NCBI RefSeq assembly: GCF_900465345.1
Contig: NZ_UEGO01000004.1
Span: 186,001 to 250,000 of the forward strand
DNA from: Asaia bogorensis
Lineage (GTDB): Bacteria > Pseudomonadota > Alphaproteobacteria > Acetobacterales > Acetobacteraceae
DNA: 64,000 nucleotides
Direction of reading: 5' to 3'
The notes beneath the pieces were generated by a model. That model was given only the letters and a program-made list of their open reading frames with translations. It was not told the DNA's origin and did no database searches. The first letter of the stretch is position 1, and every line of letters begins with the position of its first letter. This document shows, piece by piece, positions 36,411-45,432 of the stretch. A program made the translations under genes and the position numbers.

Positions 36411-37801
36411 GTGAGGAAACCAGCCGCCTCGCCCCGATTGCCGCCCGTTTCGACATGGCCGAACATTATGATCAGGCTGCGCGTGTTCAGGCTCTCACGG
36501 CCATCGCGCTTGCACAGCATATTGCCTCGCATGTCACGCCGGATAACCTGCCCCGCCGGATTCTGGAGCTGGGCTGCGGCACTGGGGCCCTCACCCGCCT
36601 CCTGCGCGGGCTTTTCCCGGCGGCAGAGATCACCGCCATCGACCTCTCACCCGGCATGATCGCCCGCGCTGCACGCGCCGTGCCCGATATCTGTTATCAC
36701 GTGATGGATGCCGAGCACCCGACCCTGCCCGGGCCGTTCGATCTCATCTGTTCCAGCTTCTGCATGCAGTGGTTCAGCAATCGGGAAGCCGCCTTTCGTC
36801 GACTGGCCCATCTTCTGGCACCGGGTGGGCGATTGGAGGTGACAACGCTGGCTGAAGGCAGCTTTGCCCAATGGCGCGAGGCCTGCGCCGCGCAATCCCT
36901 GCCCTGCGGCTTCCCGGATTATCCCACGGCCAGAACGCTTCTGGCTGAACTCCCCCCGTCGCTTCAGGGCGAATGGTCGCTTGAGACGTTGCGTGATCCT
37001 GTAGGTTCCGCACGCGCGTTTCTGCTCGACCTCAGAAAAATTGGGGCGACAACGCCCAAGGAGGCCAGCCGCAAGCTGACAGCCCCCGAACTTCGGCGCG
37101 TGATGCAGCATTTCGACAGGATGACCAACGAGATGGACTACCAGATTGCTTTCGGCAGCGCCGTAAAGACACGGGGCGTTTTCGTCACAGGGACGGATAC
37201 CGGGATCGGCAAGACCCTTGTGTCAGCCATTCTCACCCGTGCGCTCGATGCCACCTACTGGAAGCCCTTTCAGACCGGGCTGAGCGATGAAGCAGGCGAC
37301 ACGCATAGCGTCAGTGCGCTTGCCGCCCTCCCCGCTTCACGTGTGCTGGCCCCCGCCCATGCCTTTCTCGCCCCGCTCTCACCGCAGGACGCGGCGGCGG
37401 CAGAGGGCCGGACGGTCAACCTGGAGGGCCTGACCCTGCCGGATTGCACGGGGCCTCTGGTGGTCGAGGGTGCCGGCGGGCTGATGGTGCCGCTCAATGA
37501 CGAGGCCCTGCTGATTGACTGGGCGGCCACACTGGGCCTACCGATCATTCTTGTCACCCGCTCCACACTGGGCACGATCAATCACACGCTGCTCAGTCTC
37601 GAAGCCCTGAAGCGGCGCAGTATCGCCATTGCCGGCGTGGTGATGAGCGGCCCCCCGAACGCCGCCAATCGGGCGGCCATAGAGCATTTCGGGCAGGTGC
37701 CTGTGCTGGCCGAAATTCCTCTGCTGGACGCCATCACGCCGCAAAGCGTGGCGCAAGAGGCAGAACGCCTGCGCGAAACCCTGAGACTACAGGGTTTCTG
37801 A
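36407..37801 (+). CDS. bioC-bioD: Fused malonyl-ACP methyltransferase BioC and dethiobiotin synthetase BioD
   Basis: 464 residues in a single frame. Residues 1-253 are BioC: SAM motif ILELGCGTG (52-60) and QWFSNREAAFRRLAHLLAPGG. Residues about 256-464 are BioD: P-loop VTGTDTGIGKT (260-270), YWKPFQTGL and VEGAGGLMVPL. The junction near 37166 has essentially no linker. BioC methylates the malonyl primer to start pimelate synthesis, and BioD closes the ureido ring of dethiobiotin, so the two activities are at opposite ends of the pathway. Start ATG 36407 overlaps the esterase stop. Confidence 0.93.
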   Translation: MSEETSRLAPIAARFDMAEHYDQAARVQALTAIALAQHIASHVTPDNLPRRILELGCGTGALTRLLRGLFPAAEITAIDLSPGMIARAARAVPDICYHVMDAEHPTLPGPFDLICSSFCMQWFSNREAAFRRLAHLLAPGGRLEVTTLAEGSFAQWREACAAQSLPCGFPDYPTARTLLAELPPSLQGEWSLETLRDPVGSARAFLLDLRKIGATTPKEASRKLTAPELRRVMQHFDRMTNEMDYQIAFGSAVKTRGVFVTGTDTGIGKTLVSAILTRALDATYWKPFQTGLSDEAGDTHSVSALAALPASRVLAPAHAFLAPLSPQDAAAAEGRTVNLEGLTLPDCTGPLVVEGAGGLMVPLNDEALLIDWAATLGLPIILVTRSTLGTINHTLLSLEALKRRSIAIAGVVMSGPPNAANRAAIEHFGQVPVLAEIPLLDAITPQSVAQEAERLRETLRLQGF

Positions 37802-37818
37802 CCCATTCTGTGCCGCTG

Positions 37819-38220
37819 TCAGCCGGGAAAATACAGGGGCAGATTCTGGTATTGCCAGCCACAGACCCGCCCGCGCTGACCGTTTGCATCCGGCTGGCCT
37901 TCATATCCCTCGACCACATTCACCGCCTCGACATAGCCGAGATGCGCCGCAAGTTCCGCCGTCTGCTGTGAGCGCACGCCCGAGCGGCACAGGAACAACA
38001 CGGGCGTTTCCAGCGAGGGCACAAGCTCACGCAACGAGCGTGCGAAACCATTGGCATCGTAAGGGTCCCAGCTCAGGGTTTTGACATCCTTGTCGAGGGT
38101 TGAGAGGTCGGGCAATCCAACCAGCTGCCATTCGCCGGGGGTGCGCACATCAATCAGGACGGCATCCTTGTCTGTCGTCAGGCGTTCCCAGGCAGCTTGT
38201 GCCGAAATACAGTCGACCAT
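37819..38220 (-). CDS. Rhodanese-like sulfurtransferase
   Basis: 133 residues, a single rhodanese domain. VLIDVRTPGEW is followed by the active-site loop CRSGVRS with Cys78. It is intracellular, with no signal. It is convergent with bioCD (17 bases apart) and divergent from the cysteine synthase gene (72 bases). A role in sulfur transfer near cysteine synthesis is suggested by position only. Confidence 0.88.
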   Translation of the reverse strand: MVDCISAQAAWERLTTDKDAVLIDVRTPGEWQLVGLPDLSTLDKDVKTLSWDPYDANGFARSLRELVPSLETPVLFLCRSGVRSQQTAELAAHLGYVEAVNVVEGYEGQPDANGQRGRVCGWQYQNLPLYFPG

Positions 38221-38292
38221 CGTTTTTCCTCATTTATTTTACATGTCGCGACGTTAAACTCTCAAACCGCAGACGTATAGGATGGAATGTAG

Positions 38293-39348
38293 ATGACCAC
38301 GCAGAACGTGACCCCCTCCCACGCCACCAGTGTCATTCCGGGCTGGCAGCACCCTTCAGATGGTATGATCGGCGCCATTGGCGGCACGCCGCTGATCCGT
38401 CTGAAGCTGGCGTCGGAAGCGACCGGCTGCGAAATCTACGGCAAGGCCGAGTTCATGAATCCCGGAGGGTCGGTCAAGGATCGTGCGGCTCTGGCTATCA
38501 TTCTGGATGCCGAGAAGCGGGGCGCCCTCAAGCCGGGCGGTGTGATCGTTGAAGGCACGGCAGGCAACACCGGTATCGGTCTTACCCTCGTCGCCAAGGC
38601 CCGTGGTTATCGCACCATCATTGTCATGCCGGAAACGCAAAGCCGTGAGAAAATCGATTTCCTGCGCATGATCGGCGCCGATCTGCGCCTCGTGCCTGCC
38701 AAGCCCTTCCGTGACCCCGGCAATTACGTGCATGTCTCCCGCCGTATTGCCGAGGAAACCGACAATGCCGTCTGGGCCAATCAGTTCGACAACACTGCCA
38801 ACCGCGAAGGCCATCGCACAACCACGGCGGCCGAGATCTGGCAGCAGCTCGATGGTCGTGTCGATGCGTTCACCTGCGCCTGCGGCACGGGTGGTACGCT
38901 GGCAGGTGTTGCTCTGGGCCTAGGCGAACTGGCCGAGGCGGCGGGTCGCAAGCGCCCCGAGATCGTTCTGGCCGATCCGGAAGGCTCAGGGCTGTATGGC
39001 TGGGTCAAATCGAACGATCTGAGTGTTTCAGGCGGCTCGATTACCGAAGGGATCGGGCAATCCCGCGTGACGGGCAATCTGGAGGGCATCACGATTGACG
39101 ATGCCGAGCGTATTCCCGATGCCGAAGCGCTTGAGCAGATCTTCTCGCTTCAGGATCGCGAGGGAATCTCGTTGGGCGGCTCGGCGGGAATCAACGTGGC
39201 GGCAGCGATTCGCGTGGCAAAACGCCTTGGTCCGGGCCATCGCATTGTAACAATCCTCTGCGATGGTGGAGCACGCTACCAGTCCAAGATCTTCAATCCT
39301 GAATTCCTGCGGGCCAAAAACCTGCCGACCCCACCCTGGCTCGATTGA
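38293..39348 (+). CDS. cysK: Cysteine synthase A family (O-acetylserine sulfhydrylase-like)
   Basis: 351 residues of the fold-type II PLP enzymes. PLP Lys62 is in GGSVKDRAA, the EGTAGNTGIG phosphate loop follows, and SLGGSAGINVAAA lies near the C-terminus. It makes cysteine from O-acetylserine and sulfide, although cystathionine beta-synthase-like enzymes share these motifs. It is longer than typical CysK (about 320), with an N-terminal extension (about 20 residues) and C-terminal ILCDGGARYQSK. It is divergent from the rhodanese gene. Confidence 0.88.
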   Translation: MTTQNVTPSHATSVIPGWQHPSDGMIGAIGGTPLIRLKLASEATGCEIYGKAEFMNPGGSVKDRAALAIILDAEKRGALKPGGVIVEGTAGNTGIGLTLVAKARGYRTIIVMPETQSREKIDFLRMIGADLRLVPAKPFRDPGNYVHVSRRIAEETDNAVWANQFDNTANREGHRTTTAAEIWQQLDGRVDAFTCACGTGGTLAGVALGLGELAEAAGRKRPEIVLADPEGSGLYGWVKSNDLSVSGGSITEGIGQSRVTGNLEGITIDDAERIPDAEALEQIFSLQDREGISLGGSAGINVAAAIRVAKRLGPGHRIVTILCDGGARYQSKIFNPEFLRAKNLPTPPWLD

Positions 39349-39424
39349 GACAGGTTTTCGCAAGTTGTGACGGAATGAAACAGCCCCTTGAAGGGGACAT
39401 TCGATTCGGACCAATGTTACATTC

Positions 39425-40144
39425 ATGGAAACGACCCCGCACCTTCTCATCGTTGATGATGACCGCGAGATACGCGAGCTGCTCTGCCGCTTTCTCGAGC
39501 GCAACCATTTTCGCGTGACCGCCGCACGCGACGGGCGTGAAGCCCGTCGTGCCTGGGCGGCCGGCCATTATCAGCTTGTGGTGCTCGACCTGATGCTCCC
39601 TGGCGAAAGCGGGCTCGACATTGCCCGCTGGCTGCGCAGCCAGGACAATGTTCCAATCATCATGCTGACCGCCATGAGCGATGAGACAGACCGTATCATC
39701 GGCCTCGAATTCGGCGCGGACGACTACGTGGCCAAGCCCTTCAACCCGCGTGAACTGCTGGCTCGTATCCGTGCCGTGCTTCGTCGCACCGCCGACAGTT
39801 CCGACAAGAAGCTTTCGGCGGATTCACGCATGATCCGCTTTTCGGGCTGGACACTCGAGCCTGCGCGCCGTCGTCTGCTCAATCCGGACGGGGCCGAAGT
39901 GCCGCTGACAGGTGGCGAATACGACATGCTTCTCGCGTTTCTCGAACGCGCCAACCGTGTCCTGACACGTGACATGCTGCTGGAAATGCTGCGTGGCCGA
40001 CAGGCCGGGCCGTTCGATCGCGCCATTGACGTTGCGGTGAGCCGTCTGCGCCGCAAACTGGAGGATGACGGGCGTAACGCCCAGATGATCAAGACGGTAC
40101 GCGGGGGCGGCTATGTTCTGGCCGCCGATGTCGAACGCCTCTGA
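39425..40144 (+). CDS. OmpR-family response regulator
   Basis: 239 residues: receiver with Asp55 (LVVLDLMLPGESG), then a winged-helix DNA-binding domain from about 135 (LTGGEYDMLLAFLERANRVLTRD). It pairs with the sensor kinase that begins inside its 3' end. Its closest look is to OmpR-type regulators of envelope or acid response; the regulon is unknown. Confidence 0.93.
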   Translation: METTPHLLIVDDDREIRELLCRFLERNHFRVTAARDGREARRAWAAGHYQLVVLDLMLPGESGLDIARWLRSQDNVPIIMLTAMSDETDRIIGLEFGADDYVAKPFNPRELLARIRAVLRRTADSSDKKLSADSRMIRFSGWTLEPARRRLLNPDGAEVPLTGGEYDMLLAFLERANRVLTRDMLLEMLRGRQAGPFDRAIDVAVSRLRRKLEDDGRNAQMIKTVRGGGYVLAADVERL

Positions 40145-41678
40145 CACCGTGATCCATCTTCTGCCGCGCTCGCTGCGAGCGCGCACCAATCTGCTTCTGA
40201 TTGCAGGGCTTTGCGTGGTTCAGGCGGCCGGCCTGACCATCCATGCCCTCGATCATCTCAATATTGCCGACCGGGCAGAGATGCATGACAACGAGCATCA
40301 TGCCTTTTCGATCTATCATACGCTGGTCGAACTTCCACCCGCCGACCGTCAGGCCGGGCTCGATGCGATAGAAGTTCCCTCGAATTTCAAGATCATTCTC
40401 GACACCAAGCCAGACACGCATTTTCCAAATTCCTTTGTGCCGCTGCCATTTGCCATGAACCCCATGATGCATGGTGCCCCGCCCCCCGAGCGGCAGGATG
40501 AGGGCGGTTTTCCGCCTCCGGGTGAGATGAACGGCGCTGAGGGTCACAATCCTTTCCCCTTTGAGGGAATGCCGCCCCCCGCGGGAGGCTTCGATCCCGG
40601 GCAGTCCGAAGAGCGCAGACCGCCCCCGTTCCTGCCGCCAGCTCTCTCAGGCATCGGCATGCTGCCTGCGCGTCTGCGCCCGCAACGCATGGTCGTGGGC
40701 CACAAACCCGGTACGCGCCATTACGCAATGTCATTGCAAATGCCCGATGATCACCGTTGGCTGGTCATGAACTACACGGTGCGACCACCCAATCCGTTTG
40801 GTTCACCCACCTTCATGATCTCCTTTGCCCTGATGACGATCTGCGGCGGTGGCCTGATCCTCTGGGGTTCGCTCCGGCTCATTGCTCCTGTCGCAACGCT
40901 CGCCAACGCAGCCACGGCACTTGGCCGCGATGTCCATACGCAGCCACTGCCCGAATCAGGGCCAACCGAAATTCGTCAGGCGGCAATGGCTTTCAACACC
41001 ATGGCAGCGCGTATCCGGCGTTTCGTGACGGATCGCACCCTCATGCTGACCGCCATCGGTCATGACCTGCGCACGCCCATCACGCGCCTGAAGCTGCGCG
41101 CTGAATTCATTGATGATGACGAGTTGCGTGACAAGTTTCTGGCCGATCTGGACGAGATGGAAAGCATGGTTGCCGCGACCCTCGCCTTCGGTCGTGACAG
41201 TTCGACCCAGGAGCCCATGACGGCGCTTGATCTAGGCGCACTCCTGCAAACCATCGCGGATGAAGCTGCTGAAGCCCGCCCCGACCTTGCCGATCAGGTA
41301 AGCTACCACGAGCCGGACAATGCCATTCGTATCAGGGCACGTTCGCTGGCGCTCAAACGCGCCCTGACCAACCTCGTCATGAATGCGCTGAAATATGGCG
41401 GATCAGCCACCATCAGCGTGACATGTACCCGTGGGCCCGGTCAGGAAAAGAACGTCTGTATCCGTATCGACGATAATGGCCCCGGCCTGCCGCAGGAAGA
41501 TCTCGAACGCATGTTCGAACCCTTTGTGCGTGCCGAAACCAGCCGCAACCGCGAAACCGGCGGCACCGGCCTTGGTCTGGCCATCGCCCGCTCTACCGTG
41601 CGCGGTCAGGGCGGGGATGTCACCCTTGTCAACCGCCCCGAAGGAGGGCTGCGCGCAAGCGTCATCCTGCCTTTATAA
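40128..41678 (+). CDS. EnvZ-like sensor kinase with Pro/Met-rich periplasmic insert
   Basis: 516 residues from ATG 40128 (ATG 40113 and GTG 40149 are alternatives). TM1 spans about 20-40 and TM2 about 226-248; HAMP follows. H-box GHDLRTPITR has His312 and the ATPase domain ends GTGLGLAIARS. The periplasmic sensor contains an unusual Pro-, Gly-, Met- and His-containing low-complexity stretch at about 108-172 (MNPMMHGAPPPE, GGFPPPGEM). It partners the regulator just upstream, with a 17-base overlap. The signal is unknown; Met/His content could suit metal or oxidative sensing. Confidence 0.9.
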   Translation: MSNASDTVIHLLPRSLRARTNLLLIAGLCVVQAAGLTIHALDHLNIADRAEMHDNEHHAFSIYHTLVELPPADRQAGLDAIEVPSNFKIILDTKPDTHFPNSFVPLPFAMNPMMHGAPPPERQDEGGFPPPGEMNGAEGHNPFPFEGMPPPAGGFDPGQSEERRPPPFLPPALSGIGMLPARLRPQRMVVGHKPGTRHYAMSLQMPDDHRWLVMNYTVRPPNPFGSPTFMISFALMTICGGGLILWGSLRLIAPVATLANAATALGRDVHTQPLPESGPTEIRQAAMAFNTMAARIRRFVTDRTLMLTAIGHDLRTPITRLKLRAEFIDDDELRDKFLADLDEMESMVAATLAFGRDSSTQEPMTALDLGALLQTIADEAAEARPDLADQVSYHEPDNAIRIRARSLALKRALTNLVMNALKYGGSATISVTCTRGPGQEKNVCIRIDDNGPGLPQEDLERMFEPFVRAETSRNRETGGTGLGLAIARSTVRGQGGDVTLVNRPEGGLRASVILPL

Positions 41679-41882
41679 GCAATCCGGGTTCTGCCCGAAC
41701 CCGGCGGCCTTTCCCTGCCCTTCAGCCTGATTACCGGCAAACCTGGTCAGGGGGTGCGCTACTGGCACCGCAGGGCGCGGCGCGCGAACGCTGCATCAAC
41801 CTGATTGCCATGCGCTTACTGCCTTTTCGCTGGCAGGAGTTGGTAACCGCTCTGTCTGGGTCGCCTCGTTATTCAGTCGAGT

Positions 41883-41923
41883 CCAGAGGCGCACCTCTGG
41901 CGGGGTGCGGGGCAGCGCCCCGC
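41883..41923. repeat. Two-hairpin intergenic repeat, copy 2 (inverted)
   Basis: CCAGAGG/CCTCTGG with CGCA loop (41883-41900) is followed by GCGGGGC/GCCCCGC with AGC loop (41907-41923). This is the mirror layout of the element at 26882-26926, again between convergent genes. The rest of the gap (41679-41882) shows no gene or RNA I can support. Confidence 0.55.
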
Positions 41924-41935
41924 GTCACCTATCGC

Positions 41936-42586
41936 CTAACGTTTGACTGTTCGCACCGCCAGAGTACCCGCTCCCTGGATAAGCCCCACGAGAAGGATCA
42001 GCACAGCCACCACAGCAAACATGATGGTGGTGTTGAAGCGCTGATAGCCGTAGCGAATGGCCAGATCACCCAGACCGCCCGCACCGATCGCCCCTGCCAT
42101 GGCCGAGGCGCCGACAAGGGTGATGGCGGTGACAGTCAGCCCTGAGAGCAATCCGGGCAGGGCTTCGGGAATCAGCACATAGCGGATGACCATCCAGCGC
42201 GTTCCGCCCATGACACGCACCGCCTCGATCAGCCCGGGCTCTATTTCCTGGAGGGAAATTTCGGCAATGCGGGCGAAATAGGGAATGGCTGCAATCGAGA
42301 GCGGCACAATGGCCGCCAGCGTACCCAGAGACGTACCGGCAATCAGCCGCGTGACCGGAATGAGCAGGACCAGCAGGATGATGAACGGAATGGCCCTGAT
42401 GGCGTCGATCAGCCAGCCGATGGGGTAGCCAAGCCACGGCACATCATACAAATCCTTGCGACGGGTCGCGATCATCAGCACGGCAAGAGGCAGGCCAAAC
42501 ACAAGGGCCACCAATGTCGAGGCTGCAACCATTTCCACCGTCTGGAGGGTGGAATCGATGATGAGCTTACCGATCAGCCGGTACAT
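41936..42586 (-). CDS. metI: Methionine ABC transporter permease MetI
   Basis: 216 residues with five membrane helices and the EAA-type cytoplasmic loop EIEPGLIEAVRVMGGTRWMV. It forms the channel of the methionine importer with MetN and MetQ. The order is metQ - metN - metI on the minus strand, with overlaps of 4 and 20 bases. Confidence 0.94.
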   Translation of the reverse strand: MYRLIGKLIIDSTLQTVEMVAASTLVALVFGLPLAVLMIATRRKDLYDVPWLGYPIGWLIDAIRAIPFIILLVLLIPVTRLIAGTSLGTLAAIVPLSIAAIPYFARIAEISLQEIEPGLIEAVRVMGGTRWMVIRYVLIPEALPGLLSGLTVTAITLVGASAMAGAIGAGGLGDLAIRYGYQRFNTTIMFAVVAVLILLVGLIQGAGTLAVRTVKR

Positions 42587-43598
42587 AGCCGAGTATCTCC
42601 GTCACATGGGCCTGCTGGTCGAGATAGAGGCTGAGCGATGGGCTCAGCGGCGCGGATAGGGCCAGGATCATGTCGGTCAGGGGTTCTCCCCCGCAATCAA
42701 GCGCCCCGCCTTGCACAAGCGTGATATCCTGATCGAAACGACGCGTGATCTCCGACAGAAACGCCGTGCAGGCAGCCTGTGGGCCAAGCACGACACGCAG
42801 CAGAGTCCTGTCTCCGGGGCGCGGATCGGGCGAAAGCTTCTCACGGACATAGGCCGGCAGGGTCGGTCGGATATCGGCCAGAAGCCGTTCCAGACGCTCA
42901 TCGCCGCGACTGTCACGCAGCAAGGTCGCCATCGTGCCGTTTTCGATCAGTGCGCCATGATCGAGCACCAGCACGCGATGGGCAAAACGTCGCACAACAT
43001 CCATCTCATGCGTGATCAGGATGATTGTCAGGCCCAGATCACGGTTGATCTGCGCCAGCAATTCGAGAATGGAGGACGTCGTGTGCGGATCGAGGGCAGA
43101 TGTCGCCTCGTCGCACAGAAGCAACGAGGGTGAATTGGCAATGGCACGCGCAATGCCCACACGCTGCTTCTGACCGCCTGACAATTCGGAGGGGCGTTTG
43201 TGCCCGTGCCCTTCGAGCCCGACCAGCGTCAGGAGTTCCGCCACGCGTGGGGCAATCCGAGCACGGGGCCAGCCGGCAATTTCTAGCGGCAAGGCAATGT
43301 TGCCAGCCGCATCGCGTGAGTTGAGCAGGTTGAAATGCTGGAACACGAGCCCGACCTTGCGGCGCACCGCCACGAGGTCGCGTTCAGGCAGGGCAGCGAG
43401 ATCGGCTCCGTCGAGCAGGATTCGCCCTTCCGAAGGGCGCTCAAGCGCACAGAGGCAACGCAGCAGCGTGGATTTTCCGGCGCCGGAGCTGCCGATCACA
43501 CCGATGATCTCGCCTTTATCAACCTGAAAACTGATATCGCTCAGAGCGGCCTGCGTCCCGAAACGGCACGACAGACCCGAGACATCAAGAAGCGTCAT
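42567..43598 (-). CDS. metN: Methionine ABC transporter ATPase MetN
   Basis: 343 residues. Walker A GSSGAGKST (36-44), signature LSGGQKQR, Walker B LLLCDEATSALD, and a C-terminal regulatory NIL-like extension of about 100 residues that in MetN binds methionine and inhibits transport. It energises uptake of methionine and related compounds. It overlaps metI at its 3' end. Confidence 0.94.
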   Translation of the reverse strand: MTLLDVSGLSCRFGTQAALSDISFQVDKGEIIGVIGSSGAGKSTLLRCLCALERPSEGRILLDGADLAALPERDLVAVRRKVGLVFQHFNLLNSRDAAGNIALPLEIAGWPRARIAPRVAELLTLVGLEGHGHKRPSELSGGQKQRVGIARAIANSPSLLLCDEATSALDPHTTSSILELLAQINRDLGLTIILITHEMDVVRRFAHRVLVLDHGALIENGTMATLLRDSRGDERLERLLADIRPTLPAYVREKLSPDPRPGDRTLLRVVLGPQAACTAFLSEITRRFDQDITLVQGGALDCGGEPLTDMILALSAPLSPSLSLYLDQQAHVTEILGYVPADR

Positions 43599-44410
43599 GA
43601 AAACGCAGGGATGACAGTATTGGCGTAAACATCAATGAGCGCCTGACGGATATTAGGCTGCTGATAGGCGCTCACCAGCGGCTTTACCCAAGGCGCCTGC
43701 ACATCATCGGTATTGACGGCAATCACGCAGATATAGGGATTGTCCTTCACGCCCTCGCGCGCCAGCCGCTCATGCACCACATCGACCCCGGCCTTGTGTG
43801 CCCAGTCGGTGTTGATCACCGCGGCATCCAGATCCGGCAGGGCACGCCCCACGACCCCGGCATCCAGCTCGCGTATGGTGAATTCATGCGGATTCTCGGT
43901 GATGTCCAGCGGCGTCGGCAGCAGGCCCGCAGATGGCGACAGCTTGATGAAGCCCAGTGTCTGAAGCAGCAGCAGCGCACGCCCTTCATTGCTCGGGTCA
44001 TTGGGCACACCGATCACCGCACCCTTGGGGAGGGCGGCAAGCGTTTTCCATTTGCGCGAATAGAGACCGATCGGGGCAACATATGTATCCCCGACAGGGG
44101 TAATACGGTAGCCATGCGCGTCACACTGCGCCTTGAGAAACGGCTTGTGCTGGAAGGAATTCGCATCGAGGTCGTGCGACGCCAGCGCCTCATCCGGTGT
44201 CGAGTAATCAGAGAACGTGACTATCTTGAGCGCCAGCCCCTGCTTCTGCGCATTCTGGCTAACCAGGCGCCAGATATCCTCATCCTCGCCCGCCATGATA
44301 CCCACACGAATAGGTTTACCATCGGCGCGGGCACTACGCAGGCTCAGAGCCATGGACGCACCAAGAAGCGAGGACAACACCGTACGACGCGGGAGCGAGG
44401 CGAAGGACAT
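43595..44410 (-). CDS. metQ: Methionine-binding protein MetQ (non-lipoprotein form)
   Basis: 271 residues of the NlpA/MetQ family (VGIMAGEDEDIW, SFQHKPFLKAQ, GVPNDPSNEGRALLLLQTLG, QPNIRQALIDVY). The signal is MSFASLPRRTVLSSLLGASM...ARA, with RRTVLS recalling a twin-arginine motif and no lipobox cysteine. Most MetQ proteins are lipoproteins, so this one is probably a soluble periplasmic receptor. It is the first gene of the metQNI operon. A long AT-rich upstream region probably holds the promoter. Confidence 0.9.
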   Translation of the reverse strand: MSFASLPRRTVLSSLLGASMALSLRSARADGKPIRVGIMAGEDEDIWRLVSQNAQKQGLALKIVTFSDYSTPDEALASHDLDANSFQHKPFLKAQCDAHGYRITPVGDTYVAPIGLYSRKWKTLAALPKGAVIGVPNDPSNEGRALLLLQTLGFIKLSPSAGLLPTPLDITENPHEFTIRELDAGVVGRALPDLDAAVINTDWAHKAGVDVVHERLAREGVKDNPYICVIAVNTDDVQAPWVKPLVSAYQQPNIRQALIDVYANTVIPAFS

Positions 44411-45057
44411 GAGAAAGATATCCGGTTCCTGGCGCGAGCCGATAAATTGAACGATTTTTCTTCGTTAATAATATCAGTCTCGACGCATTCAACGATTGAT
44501 CTGTGTCTTATACAGAACGCTCGATAAAGCAATGTTCCATCGCGTTCGAATGGCTCAACTCCCAAGCATGAGTTGATCGGCTCTACTGAGGCCGCGATCA
44601 GGTATCTTTGCCTTCAGCCTGATCATCAGGAAGCGACCACCCCAGCCATCAGGACTTGCCCATAGACTGACGATCTCATCCCCTTTGTCGCTGAGCATCT
44701 CCACAAGGAGCACAATATGCTGGTGACCTCCGCTCTGGTATGTCTTGCGTCATATCAGATCCCGCTCCAGCCTTGTTGCACTGCCCTTCGACGCAAGACA
44801 GGCTGCGTCGGGCGTGCTGGCTGATGCTCTTTCATTGATCGTTTCACCAATCACGCCGTCATTCTCTTAAGGTGTCGCCTGAAAAATCCGCTTCATATGC
44901 TCGGGTATAGGAGAGAGGCCCATCCCGTTGCCCAGCCATGAAGGGGCATTCAATCACCATGCAGCTCCTCCCGGAATGATGCTCTTCATAATAAAGATCA
45001 TGATGGGTGCTCATATGAACGGGCACGGAGAACCACTTATTCCACGCGGAAGAATGC
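44411..45057. other. 647-base gap upstream of metQ and ynfA
   Basis: The metQ-proximal 100 bases are AT-rich and promoter-like. On the minus strand 44749-44555 there is an open frame of 64 codons without a clear start, directly after a TGA (HIVLLVEMLSDKGDEI, then SPDGWGGRFLMIRLKAK). It may be a gene remnant. I found no SAM-type riboswitch or tRNA. The small minus frame at 44859-45059 has no support. Confidence 0.4.
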
Positions 45058-45384
45058 ATGCTGACCCTCCTTTACTACCTTGCCGCCGGCTTCGCAGAGA
45101 TCGGAGGCTGCTTCGCCTTCTGGGGATGGGCAAGGCTTGGAAAACCGATCTGGTGGTTGCTCCCAGGTATGCTAAGCCTCGCGTTTTTCGCGCTCATCCT
45201 CACCCGGATCGACAGCGACAGCGCCGGTCGGGCCTATGCTGCCTATGGTGGCGTTTATATCACGGCGTCACTTGTCTGGATGCGTGTGTTCGAAGGGCGT
45301 ACCCCAGACCGTTGGGAACTGGCAGGGGCAGTCATATGCCTGGGTGGCGCTGCCCTGATTCTCTGGGGCCCTCGCTCGACATGA
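45058..45384 (+). CDS. ynfA: YnfA/UPF0060 family membrane protein
   Basis: 108 residues, four membrane helices: the characteristic [22 protein letters not shown] start, [15 protein letters not shown] and [13 protein letters not shown]. It resembles small multidrug-resistance-type transporters; function is not established. RBS is GGAAG. It is followed 48 bases later by a DedA-like gene, probably cotranscribed. Confidence 0.9.
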   Translation: MLTLLYYLAAGFAEIGGCFAFWGWARLGKPIWWLLPGMLSLAFFALILTRIDSDSAGRAYAAYGGVYITASLVWMRVFEGRTPDRWELAGAVICLGGAALILWGPRST

Positions 45385-45432
45385 AACGCGACATGGGCCA
45401 TTGACCAGCGTTCTGAATACCGGAGATCTGTC

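Noticed and set aside
40393-40734. Minus-strand ORF opposite the sensor kinase insert
   Set aside because: A by-product of the Pro/Gly-rich codons on the coding strand.
41679-41882. tRNA or IS remnant after the sensor kinase
   Set aside because: No cloverleaf or transposase-like frame could be built.
44411-44530. SAM-type riboswitch upstream of metQ
   Set aside because: I could not match the conserved cores of SAM-I or SAM-II; the leader is AT-rich only.
44859-45059. 66-aa minus-strand ORF upstream of ynfA
   Set aside because: No domain or RBS; it overlaps the ynfA start region and looks random.
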